Under the pieces are notes generated by a model. That model worked only from the letters and a program-made list of their open reading frames with translations, did not search any database and was not told the DNA's origin. From assembly GCA_017382615.1 (NCBI GenBank), contig JAFNZX010000088.1, positions 1 through 7,827 of the forward strand: a stretch of 7,827 nt of DNA. The letters are read 5' to 3'. Made by a program: the position numbers and the translations under genes. Below are positions 1-6,053 of this stretch, in pieces. The DNA comes from Clostridia bacterium. GTDB lineage: Bacteria > Bacillota > Clostridia > Oscillospirales > CAG-272. Within the stretch, counting starts at the first letter, position 1, and each line of letters begins with the position of its first letter.

Positions 1-30
1 ATGCACCCATACCATAGGGTGCATCTTTTG
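1..30 (+). terminator. Probable intrinsic terminator of an upstream gene
   Basis: The arms ATGCACCC (1-8) and GGGTGCAT (17-24) are perfect complements around an 8-base loop, followed by a short T-rich run (CTTTTG). This fits a rho-independent terminator of a plus-strand gene lying left of the window. The T-run is short and the gene is not visible, so the hairpin could instead end a minus-strand unit or act as a leader hairpin for the enolase gene. Confidence 0.5.
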
Positions 31-54
31 CCATTCTTTTGCCAATACTATACT
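28..54 (+). promoter_or_regulatory. Possible sigma-A promoter of the enolase gene
   Basis: TATACT (49-54) matches the -10 consensus at five of six positions. TTGCCA (28-33) matches the -35 consensus at five of six, but the spacer is only 15 bp against the usual 17. A transcript from here would begin near position 61 and leave a leader of about 20 bases before the start at 82. The short spacer keeps this tentative; transcription could also come from further upstream. Confidence 0.38.
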
Positions 55-68
55 TGAAATTACTCAAT

Positions 69-73
69 GGAGG
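69..73 (+). promoter_or_regulatory. Shine-Dalgarno site that sets the enolase start
   Basis: GGAGG lies 8 bases before the ATG at 82. An earlier in-frame ATG at 67 overlaps this site and has no ribosome binding site of its own, so translation most likely starts at 82 rather than 67. A second ATG follows immediately at 85, at a slightly long spacing, and is a less likely alternative. Confidence 0.8.
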
Positions 74-81
74 TACACTAT

Positions 82-1392
82 ATGATGACCAAACCTCAAA
101 TCATCCGCTGCGGTGCACGGGAAATTCTCGATTCCCGCGGTAACCCCACCGTGGAAGCAACCGTTGTGCTGGCTGACGGCACGGTAGGCGTTGCAAGCGT
201 GCCCAGTGGCGCATCCACCGGCATTTACGAGGCGCACGAGCTGCGCGACAAAGATGCCAAACGCTTTGGCGGAAAAGGCGTAAGCCAAGCAGTCAACAAC
301 GTATGCAGCATTATCTCCCCCGCCCTGGCAGGCACGTATGCGTCCGATCAATCCGACGTAGACAGACAGCTGCACGAGCTGGATGGCACGGATAATTTTT
401 CAAAGCTCGGCGCAAACGCAGCGCTGGCGGTTTCCTTGGCAAGCGCACGCGCAGCTGCAGGCTGGTATCGCATCCCCCTGTACCGTTGGCTTGGCGGAAT
501 TGACGCCCACAGACTGCCCGTCCCCATGATGAACGTGCTCAACGGTGGCGCACACGCGCAAAACAACGTAGAAATTCAAGAGTTTATGATCGTTCCCGTA
601 GGAGCGGAGTCCTTTTCCGAGGGCTTGCGCATCGGCAGCGAGATCTATCACCGCTTGGGCGAGGTGCTCTCTCATGAGGGACTTGGCAGCGGTGTGGGCG
701 ACGAGGGTGGCTTTGCACCCGATCTCGTTTCGGACGAGCAAGCCATTGAGTATATCATCCATGCTATTGAAAAGAGCGGCTACGACACGGATACGGTCAA
801 AATTTCGCTGGATGCGGCTTCCTCCGAGTGGTACCGCGAGGAGGAAAATGCCTACGTTATGCCCAAGAGAAGCAATTTCCGCAGCCGCGACGATCTGATC
901 TCCTACTGGTCGTCCCTGGCGGCAAAATATCCCCTGCTCTCACTTGAGGACGGTCTTGACCAGCGCGACTTTGCAGGCTGGGCATCCCTGACCCGTACCT
1001 TGGGCAGCGATTGCATGACCGTGGGCGACGACTTGTTCGTGACCAACAAAAAGCGTCTATTGGAGGGCATTGCGCACAAGAGTGCCGGCGCAATTCTGAT
1101 CAAGCCCAACCAGATCGGCACGCTGACCGACACCTTGGACGTCATTCACGCAGCGGCAGGCGCAGGCATGTCGTATATCATCTCGCACCGCTCGGGAGAG
1201 ACCGAAGACACCACCATTGCCGATATTGCGGTTGCAACCAATGCCCCCTTTATCAAGTCCGGTGCTCCCTGCCGTGCCGAGCGTACCGCCAAATACAACA
1301 GACTTTTGCGCATTGAATCCTCACTCGGTGCAAGCGCAGTCTACGGTAGATCCGCAGGAAAATCCGATCCCGTTTGCTGCGGGATGGAATAA
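82..1392 (+). CDS. eno: Enolase (phosphopyruvate hydratase)
   Basis: Enolase interconverts 2-phosphoglycerate and phosphoenolpyruvate in cytosolic glycolysis and gluconeogenesis, using Mg2+. From the ATG at 82 the product is 436 residues, close to the usual ~430. The family signatures appear in order: ILDSRGNPTVE near the N-terminus, GASTG (Ser45), GGAHAQNN (His158), IQEFM (Glu167), GVGDEGGFAP (Glu208), SLDAAS (Asp244), LEDGL (Glu289), VGDDLFVTN (Asp316), IKPNQIGT (Lys341), SHRSGETEDTT (His369) and IKSGAP (Lys392). These cover the expected metal ligands (Asp244, Glu289, Asp316) and catalytic residues (Glu208, Lys341), so the enzyme should be active. Some usually conserved neighbours differ: GGEHADNN reads GGAHAQNN, and KVNQIGT reads KPNQIGT. 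The gene stands alone between terminators rather than in a glycolytic operon. A lineage-specific or second enolase copy is possible, but the family assignment is secure. Confidence 0.97.
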   Translation: MMTKPQIIRCGAREILDSRGNPTVEATVVLADGTVGVASVPSGASTGIYEAHELRDKDAKRFGGKGVSQAVNNVCSIISPALAGTYASDQSDVDRQLHELDGTDNFSKLGANAALAVSLASARAAAGWYRIPLYRWLGGIDAHRLPVPMMNVLNGGAHAQNNVEIQEFMIVPVGAESFSEGLRIGSEIYHRLGEVLSHEGLGSGVGDEGGFAPDLVSDEQAIEYIIHAIEKSGYDTDTVKISLDAASSEWYREEENAYVMPKRSNFRSRDDLISYWSSLAAKYPLLSLEDGLDQRDFAGWASLTRTLGSDCMTVGDDLFVTNKKRLLEGIAHKSAGAILIKPNQIGTLTDTLDVIHAAAGAGMSYIISHRSGETEDTTIADIAVATNAPFIKSGAPCRAERTAKYNRLLRIESSLGASAVYGRSAGKSDPVCCGME

Positions 1393-1395
1393 ATC

Positions 1396-1429
1396 AAACG
1401 ACCTCTCCCGAAGGAGAGGTCGTTTTTTT
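1396..1429 (+). terminator. Strong bidirectional intrinsic terminator
   Basis: AAACGACCTCTCC (1396-1408) pairs perfectly with 1413-1425 across the four-base loop CGAA, giving a 13-bp stem with seven T residues at 1423-1429. It begins three bases after the enolase stop. Read on the minus strand the loop is TTCG closed by a C-G pair, the extra-stable tetraloop, followed by the T-rich GTTTGATTT. It can therefore also end the converging lipoprotein transcript. The plus direction has the better T-run. Confidence 0.92.
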
Positions 1430-1460
1430 ATGGGTAAAAATACTGTGGCAAACGGGAATA

Positions 1461-1523
1461 TTACTGAATCGTAATAGTCACGGTGTGGATCTTGACAATG
1501 GTATAATCCTCAAGAAGCGCTAC
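1461..1523 (-). other. In-frame continuation of the lipoprotein gene beyond its TGA
   Basis: Directly after the TGA at 1526-1524 the same minus-strand frame stays open for 20 codons, then ends in TAA at 1463-1461. The encoded peptide contains EDYTIVKIHTVTITIQ, with alternating hydrophobic and polar residues as in a beta strand. It aligns with the end of the related internal module of the same protein (residues ~365-394, ending TPDGTEVCLGEFTVIM). The TAA lies 35 bases from the terminator stem. This looks like the original 3' end of the gene. Whether it is translated cannot be told from sequence. Confidence 0.7.
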
Positions 1524-4352
1524 TCAGGTAACTGCGTAATCACCGGGCTCTGCACCGTCGGTGGGAATCACGATCGTATATCTGGTTGCATACTGTCCGC
1601 CTGCAGCCAAAACGCCATCCTCGGTGGGAGTCTTGAATTCATCAAAGTAATACTCACCGTCTTCAACCTGGCATCCCAGGGCAAAGATAGGCTTACCAAA
1701 GCCAATCCAACCTCTGAAGCCTACGACGTCACCGGCAGTTACGGTAACAGTGTTGTTTACCGCTGCAAGCTTTGCATAAGCCTGACCGTCCGGGAAGTAG
1801 AAGCCGTCATTTACCAGTACGCTATCCAGGGACTCGCCAACCATGCCTGCTGCAGCATCGGTCTTGTTGACCACAACGATTTCGGGATCAGCAGGGGTTT
1901 CGGGATCAGCAGGGGTTTCGGGATCAGCAGGGGTTTCGGGATCAGCAGGGGTTTCGGGATCGTTTTCAGCTACGAGTGTACCGTATGCGTAAACCTCGTA
2001 GATGGAGAACCAGTGTGCACCCTCTGTGCCGGTGTCATCCAGACGGGTAAACTTGAGGTAACGAGCTTCATAATCGCCCTTGATGTTTACTACCTTGGAA
2101 CCGTGAGGAGTACCCTCGTAGATCACGGTGTAGTTTTCACCGTCGGTGGAAGTGGAAATGGTGTAGTTCCAGCTTGCGTTCTCAAAGAGAATGTTGAGCT
2201 CAGTCAGCTTGTAAAGTCCCTGCAGATCAACGATCAGGTTAGCTTCACCGTTGGGCAGTGCACCGTAACGAGTAGTGTCGTTGCCATCGGTTGCCTTCCA
2301 AGGCAAGTTTTCAGCATTTTCGATGTTATCGGAGGTAGTGGGCTTGTTGAGAGCAACGTTCTCCCTTGTTTCGGGAACGAAGAACTCATCGGGAATCTCT
2401 ACGGTGTTGTACGCCTGCAGAGATGCCTTGTTGAAGTTAAGAGTACCGGTTCTGGTTGCAATACCAACGTCGGAGCCTGCGATCTTAGCAGCTACGCATG
2501 CGTTTTCCAGCTCGACAACGGTACCGTCAGCCAGTGTCAGAATCACCTTTTCAGCAAGAGCATCCTCGGGAAGCTCAACTACGGCGCCGTGCTGGTCCTT
2601 GATATCGTATACCTTTGTACCGATGATCTCAATGGTAGCCACCTTCTTGCCGCCTGCAAGAATGGTGACAACGGAACCGTTATCTGCAATGGTGATATCA
2701 TTGCTATCAATCGGGATGTAGTAAATGTTGGGAATAAATGCACCGTCTACGTAGGTCTTGATATTGATGCGAAGCTTGCCGATTGCCAAGGGATTGAGGT
2801 AGATACCTGCGCCACCCATGCTGATGCCGCCTGCATCGTTACCATCCTGACCATAGTACTGTCTTTCAAGAGAGGCATCCTTAATACCGCGTACAAAGAT
2901 GCTTGCCTGTCCTTCAACACCGGCAGACTCGGTAACGTTTACGTTAAATGCATAATAACCGTTGGGCTGGGTATGCATAGCGGTAAAGTGGGTAACGCCA
3001 TAGTAGGGATTGCCGTCGTTGTACTTTGCAAACATATCTACGGCTAAACCATAGATGATCTGGTCAAACAGCTGTGCCAGATCGGATGCCGTGAGGTTTA
3101 CGTCATCCTGCGCCTCTGCAAAGTTGCTGCCGATGTTGGTGGTATAGCCGTTCTGGTGGCTGACTATGGGCATGATAACCGTAAACTCGCCCAGGCAAAC
3201 TTCCGTTCCGTCGGGAGTCTTGTACAGCGTGCGAACGTTATTCTCACCCTCAAGACCTGCAAGGTTGATGCGGATCTTCATTCTGGAAGCGTTATCAGCA
3301 CCGGTGGTTGCTGCAGCATTAATTACATCCTGACCTGCTTGAATAGTCCATTCGTCATTGTAAATGGGTGTGCCGCCGTTGAACTGGTAACCAAACTGGC
3401 CGATCTCGCCCTTGATGGCTACCCAACCCCAATAGGTCAGAACGTCAACGCCGCCTGCGGACAGATCAGCGATCTTATCCCAAGAAGAGGAATTGCCGGG
3501 AGCGAACAGGTTCTCTTCCCCATTGGTCGCGTCGCCTGCGCCCTTGTAGAGCTGGTCGAAGGACTGGTGAGTGAGGATTGCCTTATCAGCATCCCACATA
3601 GGAGCCTTGTGCAGCTCAAATGCGTAAGCCTGTGCATATTCGGGAGTATTGAAGAATGCTACGAAATCAATATCGAAGTAGTCACCCTCTGCGCCGGCAT
3701 CGGTGAAGAAGTCAAGACGCAGGTAGTTGATGTTACCGTCGGTAATGGAAGCAACGCCGGACAGATCGATGATCGCAAGATTCCAGTTACCGTTCTCGTT
3801 CCAACTTACCATGGGGTTATCGCCGCTACCGCTGGGATTAGGACCGGAGCCGATAAAGATCTGACCCTCAAGCGCGGAATTGGTGCGGTAGGAGATTGCC
3901 AGGTACTGAGGCTGCGTGCCTGCAGCGTTCAGGAACTGGAAGTAGGGGTCGCCGCCGGTAGAGGTCAGACGAACGTAGCCGTCCATCAGCTCTGCTGCGG
4001 TAGCGTTACCGGTCTTAGCCTTGTCTGCCAAGCCCGCTGCATCAATGATCCAGGTAGGATCAGCGGGATCAACCTCGGGAGGAGGAGGCGGTTCAACGGG
4101 ATCGGTGTCAGCACCGGGTTCGGTGTCAGTGGTACCGGGCTCAGTATCAGTTGTTTCGGGAGGCTCCGTGGTTGCCGGAGGCTCAGTGGTCTGGGTTTCA
4201 CCGGGCTCGGTCGTAGGAGTCTCGGTGGGGGTTTCCTGGGTGCTTTCCACGGTGGAATCGGTGGGGTTATCGGGCTGCTCAGGATCTTGACATGCCACAA
4301 ACACCAGCATCAACGCCATCAGGATAGCTGCAAAGACTAAAAACTTTTTCAT
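1524..4352 (-). CDS. Large modular surface lipoprotein with F5/8 type C domain
   Basis: The product is 942 residues to the TGA. Residues 1-20 form a lipoprotein signal peptide (KK, a hydrophobic core, then VFVAC with Cys21 as the lipidation site), so the protein should be anchored on the outer face of the membrane. Residues 22-98 are a Thr/Glu/Pro/Asp spacer including a run of five prolines. Residues ~99-235 look like a beta-sandwich, binding-type module (inference). Residues ~300-395 form a module that resembles the C-terminal one. Residues ~400-660 are beta-rich and unassigned. Residues ~663-792 are an F5/8 type C (discoidin, CBM32-like) module: ALNKPTTSD, WKATDGND, TRYGA, IVDLQG and RYLKFTRLD are typical. 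Residues 798-824 are PETPAD repeats, then the C-terminal module. No catalytic domain is recognised, so binding of a carbohydrate or another surface ligand is the best guess. The start has a weak ribosome site (AAAGGG, nine bases upstream). The TGA stop is suspect: the frame continues homologously to 1461. Confidence 0.9.
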   Translation of the reverse strand: MKKFLVFAAILMALMLVFVACQDPEQPDNPTDSTVESTQETPTETPTTEPGETQTTEPPATTEPPETTDTEPGTTDTEPGADTDPVEPPPPPEVDPADPTWIIDAAGLADKAKTGNATAAELMDGYVRLTSTGGDPYFQFLNAAGTQPQYLAISYRTNSALEGQIFIGSGPNPSGSGDNPMVSWNENGNWNLAIIDLSGVASITDGNINYLRLDFFTDAGAEGDYFDIDFVAFFNTPEYAQAYAFELHKAPMWDADKAILTHQSFDQLYKGAGDATNGEENLFAPGNSSSWDKIADLSAGGVDVLTYWGWVAIKGEIGQFGYQFNGGTPIYNDEWTIQAGQDVINAAATTGADNASRMKIRINLAGLEGENNVRTLYKTPDGTEVCLGEFTVIMPIVSHQNGYTTNIGSNFAEAQDDVNLTASDLAQLFDQIIYGLAVDMFAKYNDGNPYYGVTHFTAMHTQPNGYYAFNVNVTESAGVEGQASIFVRGIKDASLERQYYGQDGNDAGGISMGGAGIYLNPLAIGKLRINIKTYVDGAFIPNIYYIPIDSNDITIADNGSVVTILAGGKKVATIEIIGTKVYDIKDQHGAVVELPEDALAEKVILTLADGTVVELENACVAAKIAGSDVGIATRTGTLNFNKASLQAYNTVEIPDEFFVPETRENVALNKPTTSDNIENAENLPWKATDGNDTTRYGALPNGEANLIVDLQGLYKLTELNILFENASWNYTISTSTDGENYTVIYEGTPHGSKVVNIKGDYEARYLKFTRLDDTGTEGAHWFSIYEVYAYGTLVAENDPETPADPETPADPETPADPETPADPEIVVVNKTDAAAGMVGESLDSVLVNDGFYFPDGQAYAKLAAVNNTVTVTAGDVVGFRGWIGFGKPIFALGCQVEDGEYYFDEFKTPTEDGVLAAGGQYATRYTIVIPTDGAEPGDYAVT
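1881..1961 (-). repeat. 18-bp tandem repeat encoding PETPAD
   Basis: Four identical 18-bp units (plus-strand reading TTCGGGATCAGCAGGGGT) start at 1881, 1899, 1917 and 1935, followed by a half unit to 1961. Each adds six residues to a Pro/Glu/Asp linker between the F5/8 type C module and the C-terminal module. The 18-bp period keeps frame, and the absence of any difference between copies points to recent slippage or selection for exact repeats. Copy number probably varies among strains. Confidence 0.95.
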
Positions 4353-4406
4353 CTTTCTTTTCCCTTTCGTTATAAATTTTACAAGACCGCAAAGAGTTGA
4401 GCGTCT

Positions 4407-4424
4407 TATAATGCTATCATTATA
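4407..4424. promoter_or_regulatory. Palindrome over the lipoprotein -10 region
   Basis: TATAATG (4407-4413) and CATTATA (4418-4424) form a perfect 7-bp inverted repeat around CTAT. It covers the minus-strand -10 box and the expected transcription start near 4412, so it could be an operator. It could also be an AT-rich coincidence, since one arm is itself the -10 hexamer. Confidence 0.35.
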
Positions 4425-4447
4425 GCACTTTTTTGTTAAATTTGCAA
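4419..4447 (-). promoter_or_regulatory. Promoter of the lipoprotein gene
   Basis: On the minus strand a perfect -10 box TATAAT (4424-4419) has an extended TG element (TGC just upstream). It lies 17 bp from TTGCAA (4447-4442), which matches the -35 consensus at four of six positions. The transcript would start near 4412 and give a leader of about 60 bases before the ATG at 4352. Confidence 0.75.
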
Positions 4448-4623
4448 CAATGTTTGTGTCATTTCTCCTTTATCTATAAAGCATCATACGTTATTTTGGT
4501 CATGATGCACAATTTCGGCGTCCCTGAGCAAGGTTTTTCACGCTTAGCAAGACATTTATTGTTGTACAACAGACCATATATGCACTTAAACAATAACAAT
4601 GATGCCCAAAAGCCTTTGAAATG
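4448..4623. other. Intergenic region without a recognisable gene
   Basis: This AT-rich stretch separates the lipoprotein promoter from the end of the polA-permease operon. It holds a 7-bp inverted repeat (GCATCAT 4481-4487, ATGATGC 4502-4508) and a 12-bp palindrome TGTTGTACAACA (4560-4571). A plus-strand open frame of 63 codons spans 4433-4624, but it has no ribosome binding site and no recognisable protein character. I see no tRNA, riboswitch or known small RNA here. Confidence 0.6.
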
Positions 4624-4658
4624 AATAAAAGTCCTTGCCAAACGCAAGGACTTTTATT
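4624..4658 (-). terminator. Terminator of the polA-permease operon
   Basis: A 15-bp perfect stem (4624-4638 with 4644-4658) encloses the loop CAAAC. On the minus strand the distal arm ends in CTTTTATT followed by CATTT, which supplies the T-rich tail. The stem begins 25 bases after the permease stop codon. The structure is nearly symmetrical and could also work on the plus strand, where no gene is seen. Confidence 0.88.
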
Positions 4659-4683
4659 GCTATTTTATGGACTTTTTCTGCTC

Positions 4684-6027
4684 TTATACACCAAAGAACA
4701 ACCAGATGATGATGTAAGCCGGCACGATGGCAGCAAGCGTAAACGGAATACCGATCTTGAAGAAATCACCGTTCTTGACCGTGTACCCTTCCTTACGCAG
4801 AATGCCGATACCCGTAATGTTGGCAGACGCACCGATGGGCGTGCAGTTACCGCCAAGCGTTGCACCGGACAAAAGTCCAAAGTACAAAGGAACTGCAATC
4901 GCACCCGCATCCACGCCCATTTGTGCGGACAGCGCAACCGAGATCGAACCAAGCACGGGAATCATGGTTGCAACGTACGGAATATTATCGATAAACGCGG
5001 AGATCACGACGGACGCCCAAACGATCACCGTGTACATCAAGAACAAGTTACCGCCGCCCGCCTTGACAAGCAGCTGCGCCAGCCAGTCGATCACGCCCTG
5101 TGCGGAAATACCGCCGATCATGAGGAACAAGCCTACCAGCAAAAGAATGGTCTGATAATCGATTTCCTTGATGGGCGCAACGATTGCTTTGAAGCTCTTT
5201 TTGCGGATCGCGGTGTAAATCAGACCGATCAGGAGCAGTACGCAGCAAATGGCACCGTTGGTGACTTCGGGCATGTTGGGAATAAAGGATGCGGTGATCA
5301 GCAAAAGCAGCATGGCGACCAGCAGGATGCTGGGCACGTAATCGGTGACCTTGGTGTACTGGGTAATCTTATCCACCTTCTTCTTTCTCTCCTTGCGGAA
5401 CAGAAAAGCAAGAATGAGTGCAGAGATCACAGCACCAAGCTCAACCACGAAAAACATACCGGGTTTGCCGTTATACCAGAAGAAATCCATGAAATTCATT
5501 TCAAGCGCAGAGCCGAGCATGATCGCGGTCGTATCGCCCACCAGCGTTGCAGCACCCTGCAGGTTGGAGGAAACGGCAATGGCAATGATAAAGGGCACGG
5601 GATTGGTCTTGAGCTTTTTGCAGATTTCAAGCGCGACGGGCGCGATCATCAGCACGGTTGCAACGTTATCCACAAATGCCGAAATAATGCCTGCAAACAG
5701 CGAAAGTGCCACCGCGGCAACCATGACGTTGGGACAGCACGACATGACCAGATCAGCAAGCAGCTCGGGCATTTTACTTTCGATAAACAACGCCACAAGC
5801 CCCATAGTGCCCGCAATCATCAAAATCACGTTCAGGCTGTTGAAATTCAAGCCCGCCCCCCAGATTTCGCCAAGAGGCAGCATGCCCGTGAGGATAAAGA
5901 GCGCAGCAGAACCAAGCGCAATATAGGGGCGGATCTTGCTAAAGGTCAGCATCAGCACGTAGGTCACAGCAAACAAAGCAAGCGCCGCATACATGCCGTA
6001 CTGTTCAAGAATTGCAGAAGGTATCAT
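4684..6027 (-). CDS. ArsB/NhaD/SLC13-type membrane permease
   Basis: This 447-residue protein is almost wholly hydrophobic, with roughly 10-12 membrane segments (for example residues 11-29, 34-53, 64-83, 187-210, 230-250, 258-274, 292-311, 328-345 and 424-446). It shows the two-fold pseudo-symmetry of the ion transporter superfamily: SAFVDN (116-121) and SAFIDN (343-348), then NLQGAATLVGD (155-165) and SGATLGGNCTPIGASAN (387-403). These loops usually line the substrate and Na+ sites. The charged stretch RKERKKK (211-217) lies between the halves and is likely cytoplasmic. The family moves anions such as arsenite or carboxylates, or exchanges Na+/H+; the substrate here cannot be read from sequence. 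The first-half loop has GDTTA where many ArsB/P-protein relatives have GDPPN, which argues against simply calling it ArsB. No arsenic genes are adjacent. The start at 6027 follows a GGAAA site by about 10 bases, 26 bp after the polA stop, so co-transcription is likely. Confidence 0.88.
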   Translation of the reverse strand: MIPSAILEQYGMYAALALFAVTYVLMLTFSKIRPYIALGSAALFILTGMLPLGEIWGAGLNFNSLNVILMIAGTMGLVALFIESKMPELLADLVMSCCPNVMVAAVALSLFAGIISAFVDNVATVLMIAPVALEICKKLKTNPVPFIIAIAVSSNLQGAATLVGDTTAIMLGSALEMNFMDFFWYNGKPGMFFVVELGAVISALILAFLFRKERKKKVDKITQYTKVTDYVPSILLVAMLLLLITASFIPNMPEVTNGAICCVLLLIGLIYTAIRKKSFKAIVAPIKEIDYQTILLLVGLFLMIGGISAQGVIDWLAQLLVKAGGGNLFLMYTVIVWASVVISAFIDNIPYVATMIPVLGSISVALSAQMGVDAGAIAVPLYFGLLSGATLGGNCTPIGASANITGIGILRKEGYTVKNGDFFKIGIPFTLAAIVPAYIIIWLFFGV

Positions 6028-6053
6028 ATCATTTATTTCCTTTTTATTAGCTT

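Noticed and set aside
1500..1526. Selenocysteine at the lipoprotein TGA
   Set aside because: No convincing SECIS-like hairpin follows the TGA, and the homologous internal module has no Cys or other redox residue at the aligned position.
1374..3047. Long plus-strand open frame of 557 codons with GFGISR repeats
   Set aside because: It is antisense to the lipoprotein gene. The repeats are the reverse reading of the PETPAD units, and the frame starts inside eno and crosses the terminator.
3156..4340. Plus-strand open frame of 394 codons
   Set aside because: It is antisense to the N-terminal half of the lipoprotein, which has a clear signal peptide, promoter and recognisable modules. The antisense product has no family features.
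4445..4472. Minus-strand leader peptide of eight codons after AAAGGAG, upstream of the lipoprotein promoter
   Set aside because: The ribosome site is only two bases from the ATG and the frame lies mostly upstream of the identified promoter, so it would not be transcribed from it.
4560..4571. Perfect 12-bp palindrome TGTTGTACAACA
   Set aside because: One or two such palindromes are expected by chance in a window this size, and it is not placed at a recognisable promoter.
4433..4624. 63-codon plus-strand open frame in the intergenic region
   Set aside because: There is no ribosome binding site, no coherent protein character, and it overlaps the lipoprotein promoter and the operon terminator.
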